From Nocardia rhamnosiphila NBRC 108938 (lineage in GTDB: Bacteria; Actinomycetota; Actinomycetes; Mycobacteriales; Mycobacteriaceae), in NCBI RefSeq assembly GCF_000720425.1, contig NZ_JOAJ01000001.1, positions 434,001 to 498,000 of the forward strand: a stretch of DNA of 64,000 bases, in the 5' to 3' direction. Every line of letters begins with the position of its first letter. Within the stretch, counting starts at the first letter, position 1. The notes beneath the pieces are model-generated. The model saw only the letters and a program-made list of their open reading frames with translations, was not told where the DNA came from and did no database searches. Made by a program: the position numbers and the translations under genes. Positions 25,856 through 35,218 of this stretch are shown here, piece by piece.

Positions 25856-26940
25856 GCGGGCGCGCGGTCACCGGCGCCGACGCCCGGGGCGGGGTCGTGG
25901 GTGGGTGGCGGCGGATATCCGACCGGGTGGCGGCGGTATTGCCGCGGCCGCTGGATCGGGTCCGCTCCATCAAACTCAAACTGGCCGTCCTGATGACCTT
26001 CGCGGGCGGACTCGCCTTCGGCTATTTCCGTCTGCAGATCGGCTGGCTGCCACCGATGACCACGCTGGCCGCGATGGTGATCGCGCTGGTGTCCTCTCAG
26101 TTCCTGGCGCACGGCATCACCATGCCGCTGCGGGAGATGACCGCCGCCGCGCAACGGATGGCGCGCGGGGACTACACGAGCCGTGTGCGCGCCTCCTCCC
26201 GCGACGAAGTGGGCCAGCTGGCCGATGCGTTCAACCGGATGGCGGACGACCTCGCCGCAGCCGACCAGCAGCGCCGTGACCTGATAGCAAATGTCTCGCA
26301 TGAATTGCGCACCCCCGTCACCGCGCTGGGCGCCGTCCTGGAGAACCTGGTGGACGGGGTATCGAAGCCCGATCCGAAAACACTCGAAACGGCTCTCGCG
26401 CAGACCGAGCGGCTGGGGCGGCTCGTTTCCGAACTGCTCGACATCTCCAGTATCGAGGCCGGCGCCGTCCCGCTCGACCGCGGCGAATTCGCTATCGCAC
26501 CGCTTCTCGCGGAAGTGGCGGCCGAGGTGGAGGTCATGACGGCCGCCTCGGGCCGCGGGATCCGTTTCCGCAGCGAGGTCGAGCCGGTGACCGCGACCGT
26601 GTACGCCGACCGCGCCCGCCTCCACCAGGTGGTACTGAACCTCCTGGACAACGCCGCCCGGCACGGTCCGGCCGGCGGTGAGGTCCGGTTGCGCGCCCAC
26701 ACCGTGGGCGACGACCTTGTGATCGATGTCGAAGACGACGGTCCCGGCATACCGCCTGACCAGCGCGAGCGCATCTTCGACCGCTTCACCCGCGGTGGCC
26801 GTACCGACGGCGGCGGCACCGGGCTCGGACTTGCGATCGCGCGCTGGGTGATCGATCTGCATCGCGGCGACATCGCCGTCACCGGCCCCGGCTCCCGGAT
26901 CCGCGTGGTCCTGCCGGCCACCGAGCCGCCCGACCTCTGA
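25852..26940 (+). CDS. Sensor histidine kinase
   Basis: 362 residues from the ATG overlapping the regulator stop. Two membrane helices (residues ~43-60 and ~66-86) are separated by only a few residues, so there is almost no external sensor loop. Then HAMP (~87-140: GITMPLREMTAAAQRMARGDYTSRVRASSRDEVGQLADAFNRMADDL), the HisKA box with His150 in NVSHELRTPVTALG, and the HATPase domain with N box (VVLNLLDNAARHGP), DDGPGIP and GGTGLGLAIARWVIDLHRG. It phosphorylates the preceding regulator. The short sensor region suggests it detects a membrane signal or the adjacent DUF4153/4173 membrane protein. Confidence 0.95.
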   Translation: MSGRAVTGADARGGVVGGWRRISDRVAAVLPRPLDRVRSIKLKLAVLMTFAGGLAFGYFRLQIGWLPPMTTLAAMVIALVSSQFLAHGITMPLREMTAAAQRMARGDYTSRVRASSRDEVGQLADAFNRMADDLAAADQQRRDLIANVSHELRTPVTALGAVLENLVDGVSKPDPKTLETALAQTERLGRLVSELLDISSIEAGAVPLDRGEFAIAPLLAEVAAEVEVMTAASGRGIRFRSEVEPVTATVYADRARLHQVVLNLLDNAARHGPAGGEVRLRAHTVGDDLVIDVEDDGPGIPPDQRERIFDRFTRGGRTDGGGTGLGLAIARWVIDLHRGDIAVTGPGSRIRVVLPATEPPDL

Positions 26941-27010
26941 CCTTTCCCGCTGCACAGCCCGGCCGCCTATCGGCCCCGGGGCGATAACGCACACCCTCAG
27001 GAGGAGCCCC

Positions 27011-28738
27011 ATGCCCAGACGAACCAGGCCGAACGACGACAACGCGGAACGGACGACCCCGGTGGAATCGGCGGAATCTGCCGAACCCGGAACTCCGCCG
27101 GCCACCGAGAACGCAGCGAGTCCGACGGGAACAACGGGGACCCGAGGAACGACCGAGACCATCGACTCGGCAGCCCCTGCCGAACCGAGCGGTTCGGGGT
27201 CCGCTACCGGGAAGGAAACCGCCGCGGGTTCGTTGTCCGATGCTGCGCTCTGGGGGCCCGGTAGCCGGATGCAAGTGCAGCCGCCGAACGTTCGGGTTGC
27301 ACCGGAGCACCCGAATGCGCCGGCCGTTCCACCACACCGGTACCTGGTCGCCTACCCGGCGGGTGTCCTGCCTGCGGCGGGAATCGCGGGTCTGGTCGCC
27401 GCGGCGACCGTCCCGCTCGACCGGCCCGGAATCGGCTGGTTGCTGGCGGGTTCCGCGGCCGCGGCCGCGGTCGGTGCAGTCCATCGCCGGGCACGTCGTA
27501 CCGCGGAAACGGAGCATGGACAGACCCGGCACCGGGAGCGCCTGTGGTGGGCGATCACGGCACTGGTGTTGCTGGCGGTCGGCAGTTTCCGGGCCGCGGG
27601 GTGGTTGTTCGTTCTGTGCCTGGCGGCGGCGGCCGTGGCCGGGTCGCTGGCGGTGGTGGGCCGGCGTTCCGAGCGCGGGACATTCCGGGATGCGCTGGCT
27701 GTTCCGCTGGCGTCGGCCGGCGCCGTCGCCTGGGTGTTCACCGCATTGGGAAAGCGGCCCGACGGTGCCGAGACGCGTAATCGCCGAGTCGGGATATCCG
27801 CCGTCGTCACGGTGGCGTTACTGGTGGTGTTCGTACCACTACTGGCCGGCGCAGACGCCACGTTCGCCGCGCTCGTCGACGGTCTGGTGCCGCCGATGGA
27901 CAGTGACACGCTGACCCGCTGGGTCGTGGTGTTCGTCGCAGCGGGTATCGGAACGCTGGGCGCCCTGTATCTGCTCGCCGGACCTCCGCTCCCGGCCGAC
28001 GGGCAGCCGAAAGTCGCGAATCGCACGCTGGCGCGACTGGAATGGGGTCTGCCGGTCGGCACCCTGACAGCGGTGTTCGCGCTGTTTCTCGGAGCACAGT
28101 TGGTGGCCCTGTTCGGTGGGGACGATTATGTGCAGCGCACCGCCGGCCTGACCTACGCCGAGTACGCCCGGGGCGGTTTCTGGCAGCTCTCCGCGGTCAC
28201 CGTGCTGACGCTCGCCGTCATCCTGCCCGTCCTGCACCGGGCAGCCCGGGACACCGCCGTGGATCGGCTGTGGTCGCGCGGCCTGTTGTGCGCGTTGAGC
28301 GGGCTCACGCTGGTGATGATCGTCTCCGCGCTCGGACGTATGTGGACCTACCAGCAGGCGTACGGATTCACCGTGCTGCGGTTGCTGGTCGGCACATGCG
28401 AACTCTGGCTCGGCATCGTCTATGTGCTGGTGATCATTGCCGTTCTGCGCCTGGAAACGGCATGGCTGCCACGCTGTGCGATCGCGACGGGAACGGCCGC
28501 ACTACTGGCCCTTGCCGCACTGAATCCCGAGGGCCTGGTCGCCGCCGAGAACATCGACCGCTGGGAGCGCGGCGAAGACCTCGACGTCGACTACCTGGCC
28601 GGTCTGTCCGTCGATATCGTCCCCGCCCTCGACCGCCTGCCCGCCCAGATCCGCGATGGCCTGCTCGAACAGCTCGAGAACCGGCTCGACGAGGACACCT
28701 GGAACAGCTGGAATCTGGCCCGCACCCGGGCACGCTGA
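27011..28738 (+). CDS. DUF4153/DUF4173 multi-pass membrane protein
   Basis: 575 residues from ATG with AGGAGG upstream. The first ~95 residues are a disordered Pro/Glu/Thr-rich cytosolic segment (RRTRPNDDNAERTTPVESAESAEPGTPP). Residues ~115-510 hold about twelve hydrophobic helices with the family block DDYVQRTAGLTYAEYARGGFWQLSAVTVLTL, and the C-terminal ~75 residues (NIDRWERGEDLDVDYLAGLSVDIVPALDRLP) are soluble and acidic. The family is repeatedly found next to two-component systems and is of unknown role. It lies 70 bp after the kinase gene in the same direction and is likely part of that operon or a target of its regulator. Confidence 0.88.
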   Translation: MPRRTRPNDDNAERTTPVESAESAEPGTPPATENAASPTGTTGTRGTTETIDSAAPAEPSGSGSATGKETAAGSLSDAALWGPGSRMQVQPPNVRVAPEHPNAPAVPPHRYLVAYPAGVLPAAGIAGLVAAATVPLDRPGIGWLLAGSAAAAAVGAVHRRARRTAETEHGQTRHRERLWWAITALVLLAVGSFRAAGWLFVLCLAAAAVAGSLAVVGRRSERGTFRDALAVPLASAGAVAWVFTALGKRPDGAETRNRRVGISAVVTVALLVVFVPLLAGADATFAALVDGLVPPMDSDTLTRWVVVFVAAGIGTLGALYLLAGPPLPADGQPKVANRTLARLEWGLPVGTLTAVFALFLGAQLVALFGGDDYVQRTAGLTYAEYARGGFWQLSAVTVLTLAVILPVLHRAARDTAVDRLWSRGLLCALSGLTLVMIVSALGRMWTYQQAYGFTVLRLLVGTCELWLGIVYVLVIIAVLRLETAWLPRCAIATGTAALLALAALNPEGLVAAENIDRWERGEDLDVDYLAGLSVDIVPALDRLPAQIRDGLLEQLENRLDEDTWNSWNLARTRAR

Positions 28739-28878
28739 GCCGTGCAGTCGTCTCACAGTTGATCCGCATGTCGGGTCTCCACTGCTCGACGGTGCTCTGG
28801 ATGGGGGCCGATCGGGCGCTGATACTGTGCCGGACAATGTAGCGGTCCGGCAGAGTTCGGCCAGTGGAGGTGTGGAGA

Positions 28879-29205
28879 GTGGCGCGCAAGGTTGTGGTGA
28901 CCGTGATCGACGATCTGGACGGTGCATCCGCCGCCGCCGAGACCGTCTCGTTCGGCATCGACGGGGTGGGCTACGAGATCGACCTGTCCGAGGCGAATGC
29001 GCGGGAACTCCGTGCCGGCCTCGACAAGTGGACCCCCTTCGCGCGCAGGGTCGGGGGACGGAGCCGGGTCAAGGATCCTGCGGCGGGTCGGCGGAAGGAT
29101 GCGAAGGCAGTGCGGGAGTGGGCACGTCGAAATGGGCATGATGTGCCCGAGCGTGGCCGGATGCCCTCCGCGGTGCTGCAGGCATACCAGCGGGCCGCGA
29201 ACTGA
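28879..29205 (+). CDS. lsr2: Lsr2 family nucleoid-associated protein
   Basis: 108 residues. The GTG at 28879 is chosen: it restores the usual Lsr2 start ARKVVVTVIDDLDGASAAAETVSFGIDGVGYEIDLSEANARELR and has GGAGG 8 nt upstream, whereas the GTG at 28864 adds a non-conserved MEVWR. The N-terminal dimerisation domain (residues ~1-60) is followed by a linker and the AT-hook-like DNA-binding domain; the core is altered from the usual RGR to ERGRMPSAVLQAYQ (RGR retained). Lsr2 silences AT-rich, horizontally acquired DNA in mycobacteria. This may be a secondary copy, as it stands in an accessory setting rather than next to lysS/clpC. Confidence 0.93.
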   Translation: MARKVVVTVIDDLDGASAAAETVSFGIDGVGYEIDLSEANARELRAGLDKWTPFARRVGGRSRVKDPAAGRRKDAKAVREWARRNGHDVPERGRMPSAVLQAYQRAAN

Positions 29206-29225
29206 CGCCGGTACTATCCCGGCGT
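29205..29225 (+). terminator. Hairpin after lsr2
   Basis: Arms ACGCCGG (29205-29211) and CCGGCGT (29219-29225) with a 7-nt loop begin on the last base of the lsr2 stop codon. Short, but correctly placed for termination; no T-run. Confidence 0.45.
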
Positions 29226-29447
29226 GCGGGGTGGCCGAGGAGGCCGAGCCGGTCGTTTCCGCGTTCCGCGCGGGCATCAACTTCCGGGCCGTATGTCCGC
29301 AGGAGACAGTGGCGCCGGATCGGCCAAAGATGTTGGCCTGGAACATGTCCCGGTAGTATGCCGCAGCATGTCCACACAACGAATGCCAGGCCGTCCCGCC
29401 GCAGGCCGAACGGGACACACCGCGGCACCGTGCGGGGGAGTCACGCG

Positions 29448-30701
29448 TTGAGCAATGCAGATCCGGGTTCGCAGAGGGAATCCCTGATCACGCACGGGCC
29501 CGCGGTAGCCGCCGAATCATATGTTCGGCTGGACACCCCCACGTTCGCGGCCGATCCGCACCGCGCGTACGCAGATATGCGACATCATGGCCCGTTGGTG
29601 CCGATCGAGCTTTCTCCGGGTGTGCCGGCGACGCTCGTGATCGGTTACCAGGTGGCCATGCAAATCCTCAACGACGAGGCCCATTTCCCCGCGGACCCAC
29701 GCCGATGGGAGAAGAACGCCCCCTCGGATTCCCCGATGCTGCCGATGTTGGGCTACCGCCAGAATGCGCTGCGCACCGCAGGTCTGGAGCACGAGCGATA
29801 CCGGCGCACCATCATCGCGGCGTTGGACACCGTCGACATGCACAAGGTTCACGGCGCAGTTGCCCGGGCCGCCGAGGGACTGATCAACGACTTCTGCGAG
29901 CGCGGTACCGCCGACCTGCGAACGGACTACGCGTATCCGTTGACTTTCCGGGTGCTGAGCGAACTGATGGGCTTTCCCGAAGACGCCGCGGCCGCGGCGT
30001 ATCACGGGATGGCGGCGATGCTGGAGGGAGTGGGCGCCGAAGAAGGGCAGCAGCGTTTCGTCGAGGCTCTGATCGGGGTTGTCGAGCAGAAGCGGGCCGA
30101 GCCGGGCGACGATTTGACCTCGGAGCTGCTGAAACACCCGGACGGGCTCGATGCCATGGAGATGGTGAATCAGGCCGCGCTCCTGTTCTCGATGGGTACG
30201 GAGCCGACCTGCAATCTCATTCTCAATGCGCTGCTGCTGTTGATGACCGACGAGCAATACGGGGGTGAGGTCCTCAGCGGTGCCATGGCCACCCGGGACG
30301 CCATCGATGCGGTGCTGTTCGAGGATCCACCGCTGGCGAATTGGAGCGTGAGCTACCCCAGGCAGCCGCAACTCGTCGGCGATGTGTGGCTGCCGGCCGA
30401 TCAGCCGGTGGTCATCAGCTTGGCCGCGTGCAACAACGATCCCAGCGTTGTAGGCGGTGGTGACCGCAGGGGCAACCGGTCGCACCTGGCATGGGGAGCC
30501 GGCCCGCACGGCTGCCCGGCCCAGAGCCTCGCCCAGACCATCGCCTCGCAGGGCATCGACCTGCTACTCGATGCCCTGCCGGATATTCGGCCGAAAGTAT
30601 CCGCGCAGCAACTGCCTTGGCGGCAGGGGCAGTTCCACCGTGCCCTGGCGGCACTACCGGTCGAGTTCCCGGCGTGCCCGCCGATGCGTCTCGCCTGGTA
30701 G
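29448..30701 (+). CDS. Second cytochrome P450 lacking ExxR (paralogue of the one at 5.6 kb)
   Basis: 417 residues from TTG, with GGGGGAG 7 nt upstream; like its paralogue the protein starts MSN. Haem loop HLAWGAGPHGCPAQS, Cys356. The K-helix ExxR position reads AVLF before DPPLANWSVSYPRQP. Unlike the other copy, the I-helix keeps an acid-x-Thr (MGTEPTCN). The two proteins share long blocks (VPATLVIxYxxAxxILNDxxHFPADPRxW and PLANxxxxYPRQP). A CYP157-like member by motif; conservon partners are absent. It is convergent with the Baeyer-Villiger-type monooxygenase across a strong terminator hairpin. Confidence 0.88.
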   Translation: MSNADPGSQRESLITHGPAVAAESYVRLDTPTFAADPHRAYADMRHHGPLVPIELSPGVPATLVIGYQVAMQILNDEAHFPADPRRWEKNAPSDSPMLPMLGYRQNALRTAGLEHERYRRTIIAALDTVDMHKVHGAVARAAEGLINDFCERGTADLRTDYAYPLTFRVLSELMGFPEDAAAAAYHGMAAMLEGVGAEEGQQRFVEALIGVVEQKRAEPGDDLTSELLKHPDGLDAMEMVNQAALLFSMGTEPTCNLILNALLLLMTDEQYGGEVLSGAMATRDAIDAVLFEDPPLANWSVSYPRQPQLVGDVWLPADQPVVISLAACNNDPSVVGGGDRRGNRSHLAWGAGPHGCPAQSLAQTIASQGIDLLLDALPDIRPKVSAQQLPWRQGQFHRALAALPVEFPACPPMRLAW

Positions 30702-30712
30702 AGGTGACGATG

Positions 30713-30742
30713 GGTGGCGGGCGCCATGCGGTGCCCGCCACC
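30713..30742. terminator. Bidirectional terminator between P450 and monooxygenase
   Basis: Perfect 10-bp arms GGTGGCGGGC (30713-30722) and GCCCGCCACC (30733-30742), extendable inward by a G-T pair and two G-C pairs to a 4-nt loop. It sits between two convergent stop codons. Confidence 0.7.
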
Positions 30743-30754
30743 GGTAGTGCACCG

Positions 30755-32398
30755 TCACTGCGTCAGAGTGAAACCGTCGTAGTCGTCGGCGGCGACCTGG
30801 TCGCACTTTTCGCGATACGCTCCGACGCCGCCGATGTATGCGTACATCACCCTCGGCTTACCGGGCACATTCGATCCCACGTACCAGGAGTCCACCTTCG
30901 GATAGAGCGTCATATCGCCGACCTCGCCGACGTGCCGCGTCCATTCCTGCTCCGCCTCGGTCTCGGCCTCCATGACCGTGACGCCCTTGGATCGCATCGC
31001 TTCGATCGCGTCCGATACCCAGTCGACGTGCTGCTCGATGGACACCATCATGTTCGACAGGACCGACGGGCTGCCCGGGCCCGTGATCGTGAAGAGGTTC
31101 GGAAAGCCCGCCACGGTGAGACCGAGGTAGGTGACGGGCCCGTCGGCCCACTTCTCCCGCAGCGATGCACCATCCCGGCCGCGAATGTCGATCGCGCCCA
31201 GCGCACCGGTCATCGCGTCGTATCCGGTGGCGTAGATGATGTCATCGAACTCGAAACTCTCCTGCGTCGTCTCGAGTCCGGACGCGGTCACCTCGGTGAG
31301 CGGGGTCGTGCGAACGTCTACGAGCCGGACATTGGGACGATTGAAGGTCTCGTAGTAGTCCGTCCCCAGGACCGGGCGTTTGACGCCGAAGAGGCCGGCG
31401 GGCTGAAGCAGCCGGGCGACAGCCGGGTCCGTCACGATCTCGGCGATTCGGTCGCGAATGAACTGGGCGGCGGTCTCGTTGGCGGCTTCGTCGGCGAGTA
31501 GGTCCGTGAATCCGACGAGCATGCTGACCAGTTCGCTGTCCTTGTCGCTCCACACTCTGCGGTAGAAGGCATTTCGTTCGTCTTCGCTCACCTCTAGCGC
31601 CCCCTTGGTGGCTTCGGGTTGCGCGATGCCGAACGACGATTCCCGGTTGGCCTTGCGCACCTCGCGGTAGCGAGACTTGATCCCGCGCTGGAATTCGGGA
31701 TCGATCGCGTGATTGCCGGCGGGAAGAACATAGTTCGCGGTCCGCTGGAACACGGTGAGTTGCTCGGCCGATTCGGCGATGAGCGGAATAACCTGCACCC
31801 CGGAGGAACCGGTGCCGATCACCGCGACCCGCCGGCCGGTGAAGTCCACCTCCTGCGCGGGCCAGTTGCCGGTGTGGAAGCTGCGCCCCCGGAACGTATC
31901 GATGCCCGGAACTTCCACCATCTTCGGCGCCGACAGACAGCCTGTCGCCATGATCGCGTACCGCGCCGAGACGACCTCGCCCTGATCGGTCGTGATCCGC
32001 CACCGCGCGGCGGACTCGTCGTAGACCGCGGCGGTGACGCGGGTCCGCAACTGCACGTCCTTACGCAGATCGAAACGATCCGCGACGTGGTTGATGTAGC
32101 GGAGCAACTCCGGCTGCGGCGGCAACTTCTCGGTCCACTCCCACTCCTGCTCGAGCTCGGGGTCGAAGGAGTAGTTGTAGTACACGCTTTTCACATCGAC
32201 GCGTGCGCCCGGATAACGGTTCCAGTACCAGGTGCCGCCGAGTCCACCGCCCGCCTCGTACACCTGCACCGAAAGGCCGAGTTCGCGCAACTTGTACAGC
32301 ATGTGGAGGCCGGCGAATCCGGCTCCGACGACGACTGCGTCGATCTCGCGGGCCTCCTGCCCGGTCGAGGATACGGAATGCTCGGAGGTCGTTGTCAT
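30755..32398 (-). CDS. Flavin-containing Baeyer-Villiger-type monooxygenase
   Basis: 547 residues from the ATG at 32398 (AGG 8 nt upstream). FAD site VVVGAGFAGLHMLYKL near residue 24, GGTWYWNRYPGARVD, then the Baeyer-Villiger fingerprint FxGxxxHxxxWP as FRGRSFHTGNWPAQEVD, followed by the NADPH site VAVIGTGSSGVQVIP and the conserved IYATGYDAMTGALGAIDIRG. The length matches the cyclohexanone-monooxygenase class. It inserts oxygen next to a carbonyl (ketone to ester/lactone) using NADPH and O2; the substrate is unknown. It is followed by a terminator and is not clearly in an operon. Confidence 0.92.
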   Translation of the reverse strand: MTTTSEHSVSSTGQEAREIDAVVVGAGFAGLHMLYKLRELGLSVQVYEAGGGLGGTWYWNRYPGARVDVKSVYYNYSFDPELEQEWEWTEKLPPQPELLRYINHVADRFDLRKDVQLRTRVTAAVYDESAARWRITTDQGEVVSARYAIMATGCLSAPKMVEVPGIDTFRGRSFHTGNWPAQEVDFTGRRVAVIGTGSSGVQVIPLIAESAEQLTVFQRTANYVLPAGNHAIDPEFQRGIKSRYREVRKANRESSFGIAQPEATKGALEVSEDERNAFYRRVWSDKDSELVSMLVGFTDLLADEAANETAAQFIRDRIAEIVTDPAVARLLQPAGLFGVKRPVLGTDYYETFNRPNVRLVDVRTTPLTEVTASGLETTQESFEFDDIIYATGYDAMTGALGAIDIRGRDGASLREKWADGPVTYLGLTVAGFPNLFTITGPGSPSVLSNMMVSIEQHVDWVSDAIEAMRSKGVTVMEAETEAEQEWTRHVGEVGDMTLYPKVDSWYVGSNVPGKPRVMYAYIGGVGAYREKCDQVAADDYDGFTLTQ

Positions 32399-32982
32399 CG
32401 TGGGACCTGCCTTTCGATGAGTCGCCGTGGGAGACACAGCTGTTCGGTTCAACTACGGGGCGAGTCGGCAGTTACCTGGTCGAGGGAAGAGCTGGCGTGA
32501 GATGGTGGTCGGACATTGGAGACGATGACGCCGCAGAAGGTTCTTGCTCCTCCCTCGTGTCGCTGCAGCCCGGTCGATGTCACGAGCTGATCGGTGCGCG
32601 GACAAGACTCGCCGAGCGTCAGTTTTCCAGACCGGTACACGTTGCAGATCGGCGGGACTCGGTTGTGCGCGTTGATGTTTCCGCGCGGCGCCCGCATTTG
32701 CCGGGCATCACAAACGCGAGCAGGTCGATTGCATGGGGTTGCAGAATAGGACTTGCCCTGCCGTCGTTACGACTGTCTCCGCGCGGCAGCGAATCCGTCG
32801 ACAGCATCGAGACTCCGAACCACAGCGTGATGTCCGGTCGGCAGAAGCTGTATCCGGCGTCCGCGATTTCGGCCGGGGCTTTCTGATGTGCGAGCTCCGA
32901 GTCGAGTTATCGCGCGGTCGACTCGATTGCCATGACGATGGGTTGTCGGCAGGGGTGCCGGGTTGATCCCGGGACGCCGTGC
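32399..32982. other. Non-coding or decayed region
   Basis: 584 bases from the monooxygenase start to the SDR fragment. It must contain the monooxygenase promoter. Base composition is less GC-rich than the flanks and no frame shows family resemblance; short ORFs here are arginine/serine-rich and read as chance frames. Given the gene fragments that follow, it is probably decayed DNA. Confidence 0.45.
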
Positions 32983-33558
32983 TCAGGAGTCGGTTGTTCC
33001 GCTGCTCTGTGCCAGGGCCTGGGGGCCGTATCGGGAGGCGATCAAGGCCCAGGGGTCGGCGTAGGGGCCGCGGCGCTCGATGCGCCGCTGCAGCGCCAGT
33101 GTTGTGCGTATCACCGGCCGTAGGAGGGGGCCGGTCGTCCGGAGGATTGCGCGCAGCAAGCGCGGCTGGGCCTCGGCGATCCAGGCGACCGTCTGCGGCC
33201 AATCGTGCTGTTGGAAGTCGAGGAGTGCCTGCGATTCCCTGGTATCGAACCAACCGGTGAAGGCCCATCCCCGGTCGTCGCCGGGATCGCCCGGCAAGCT
33301 CGCGGATGGTCCGAGCCGGCCGATACCCATCGCTTCGAATATGGAGTCCTCGACGTCGCGATGGGTGTGGGCGTAACTGTCGTTACCGGCGACGAGCAGC
33401 ACTTTGCCGCTGATTGCGTCGCGGCGGTCGACAGCGTTGGCGAATGCCAGTGCGGCGTCGCGGGCGTCCACGCCGTGCAGCCGATTGTCACCGGGGGTCG
33501 CGCGGATGAGCACCAGATGGTCGGTGTTCAGGCCGGCGGTGGTGTCGGGGGACAGCAC
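32983..33558 (-). pseudogene. C-terminal fragment of an extended SDR/NAD-dependent epimerase
   Basis: 191 residues from GTG: VLSPDTTAGLNTDHLVLIRATPGDNRLHGVDARDAALAFANAVDRRDAISGKVLLVAGNDSYAHTHRDVEDSIFEAMGIG corresponds to the second half of an extended short-chain dehydrogenase (RPxGVLSPD and HGVDARDAALAFANAV blocks). The Rossmann nucleotide-binding half (GxxGxxG, YxxxK) is absent. The frame continues a few codons upstream (RFPG) and then meets, at about 33570, an AveC-like fragment in the opposite direction, so the 5' half was lost at a rearrangement junction. An expressed shortened protein is possible but would lack the cofactor site. Confidence 0.68.
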
Positions 33559-33569
33559 GCCCGGAAACC

Positions 33570-34030
33570 GGCAGCCGAGCGGGACCGTCTACATCTGGGC
33601 GTCGCTCGGCGCGCTGATCCCGACGCTCCAGGTGTACGTGTGGATCAGATGGATCATCGGCCCTTATTTCGAGCGGGTGCCCACCGGGCCGAGCGACCCG
33701 CCCATACTCATGAAGACGATCCTGAGCATCTGGACGGCCGGCGTCCTGATCGGTCTCCCCTTCGCCATCTACTGGTGGATCATCAGGCCGTGGTGGTGCG
33801 AGCGCCGGATCACCCTGGACGCCATACTGCTGGTGTCCACGGGCCTGATGTTCTTCCAGGACCCCTTCCTGAACTACCTGAACACGTGGTGCACCTACAA
33901 CACCTGGATGTTCCATCCCGATCTGCCGATGCCACGCCAGGACTCCGGCTACCTCGACAAGGACGGTGAATTGGTCCTTCCGGACGGAGCCGAGGTCCCG
34001 AAGATCGTGCCGTTCGAACGGGAGAACTGA
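33570..34030 (+). pseudogene. Internal fragment of an AveC-like (spirocyclase family) membrane protein
   Basis: From about 33580 the + strand reads GTVYIWASLGALIPTLQVYVWIRWIIGPYFERVP...PILMKTILSIWTAGVLIGLPFAIYWWIIRPWWCERRITLDAILLVSTGLMFFQDPFLNYLNTWCTYNTWMFHPDLPMPRQDSGYLDKDGELVLPDGAEVPKIVPFEREN and stops. This is the N-terminal to middle part of AveC-family membrane proteins, with two or three hydrophobic helices; relatives are about twice as long. Upstream of 33580 the frame is arginine/serine-rich noise antisense to the SDR fragment. Both ends are therefore truncated. Confidence 0.68.
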
Positions 34031-34248
34031 TATGCCGGCCAGGGCCACAGCTGTGGGTTACCGTCACGTGCAGGCGCCGTTCTGCCCCGCGCCCAACAAC
34101 AAGGCAGGGGTATTTCGCCACGCCTCCTGCCAGGGACTTCCGGTCCTGTCCTGCTCCGGACGGCGCATCACGAATGCCCTGCCGTGCAGGAGCAGGTGAA
34201 CCGTTCGGGTCGACGGAGTAGCCGCCTTTCTGCTCGAGTCGATCCCGG

Positions 34249-35208
34249 TCAGTCCGGGACGATGACGGCCCGGGTTCGTCCCTGATGCGCCCAGGCTTCG
34301 CCGACGCGGCCGAGCGGGTACACGGTGTACGGCGCGTCGAAGGTGCCGTCGGCGAATCGGGCCAGGATGCCGGGGAGTTCGGCGATCATCTGCTCCTTGG
34401 AGACCGAGCCCTTGCCGCTGCCGCCGACCCGGATCCGTCGGCTGCGCAGTAGTGCTGCGGGCAGCGCCGCCTCGGCTCCGGCGAGCGAGCCGATCTGCAC
34501 GTAGTCGACCGCCGCGCTGTCGTCGTCCGGGCCGGATCGTCCCAATGCCGCGAAAGCGGCCTCGGCGACGGGGCCCCACACGTAGTCGAGGACGAGGGTG
34601 GGCTGTGTCTCGGTGACCGCCGTAGTGAGGGCGGCCGCCCAGGCGTCGGGTGCGCCGGATGCGAGCGCAACGGTGACCACGCCCGGGCCGCGCAGCTGCT
34701 CCAGCGCGTCGTGGTCGCGCCCGACCGCGACCACCTGTTTCGCGCCGAGGAACCGCGCTGCCCGCACCGCGAGACCACCCGACATGCCGGTCGCGCCGAG
34801 CACCAGCACGGTGCCGAGTTCGCCCGCCTCCTCGCGCCGGGCGACCAGCGGCATCCAGCCCGACAGAGCGGGATTCATACCGGCGGCGACCGCGAGCGGA
34901 TCGGCGCCGGCGGGCAGCTCCCTGTCGAATGGCGTAACCAGCCATTCCGCCATGGTTCCCCATGGCGACCGGGCGAAGCCCGTGTATACCAGCCGCCCGT
35001 TCTCGGTCCGGGCCACCGCGTCGACGCCCGGCACGAGGGGATATACCCGGCCGCTGCCGTAATGGCGACCGGCGGCCATCCCGCGGACGACGTGGTGCAA
35101 ACCCGCGCCCACGAGCCTCAGCGGCGCCCGGCCGGGCCGCTGTTCGGGATCCGGGAAATCCGCGCAGACGGGTGTCGTGTCGGGGGTTTTCACGACTGCA
35201 GCACGCAT
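34249..35208 (-). CDS. MDR-superfamily alcohol dehydrogenase/quinone oxidoreductase-like protein
   Basis: 319 residues. The N-terminal GroES-like part (RAAVVKTPDTTPVCADFPDPEQRPG...YPLVPGVDAVARTENGRLVYTG) lacks the zinc-binding Cys/His of classical alcohol dehydrogenases. The Rossmann domain has TVLVLGATGMSGGLAVRAARFLGAKQVVAVGRDHDAL (GxxGxxG-like). It belongs with zinc-free NADPH quinone reductase/enoyl reductase relatives. Divergent from a TetR gene with two operator-like palindromes between, so it is probably that regulator's target. Start ATG at 35208. Confidence 0.88.
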   Translation of the reverse strand: MRAAVVKTPDTTPVCADFPDPEQRPGRAPLRLVGAGLHHVVRGMAAGRHYGSGRVYPLVPGVDAVARTENGRLVYTGFARSPWGTMAEWLVTPFDRELPAGADPLAVAAGMNPALSGWMPLVARREEAGELGTVLVLGATGMSGGLAVRAARFLGAKQVVAVGRDHDALEQLRGPGVVTVALASGAPDAWAAALTTAVTETQPTLVLDYVWGPVAEAAFAALGRSGPDDDSAAVDYVQIGSLAGAEAALPAALLRSRRIRVGGSGKGSVSKEQMIAELPGILARFADGTFDAPYTVYPLGRVGEAWAHQGRTRAVIVPD

Positions 35209-35218
35209 GACACACTCC

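Noticed and set aside
32203..32886. Candidate gene in the gap upstream of the monooxygenase
   Set aside because: The frame is mostly antisense to the monooxygenase start and otherwise Arg/Ser-rich with no motif.
34031..34248. Continuation of the AveC-like gene in another frame
   Set aside because: No frame past 34030 resembles the C-terminal half of the family; the gene simply ends or is truncated there.
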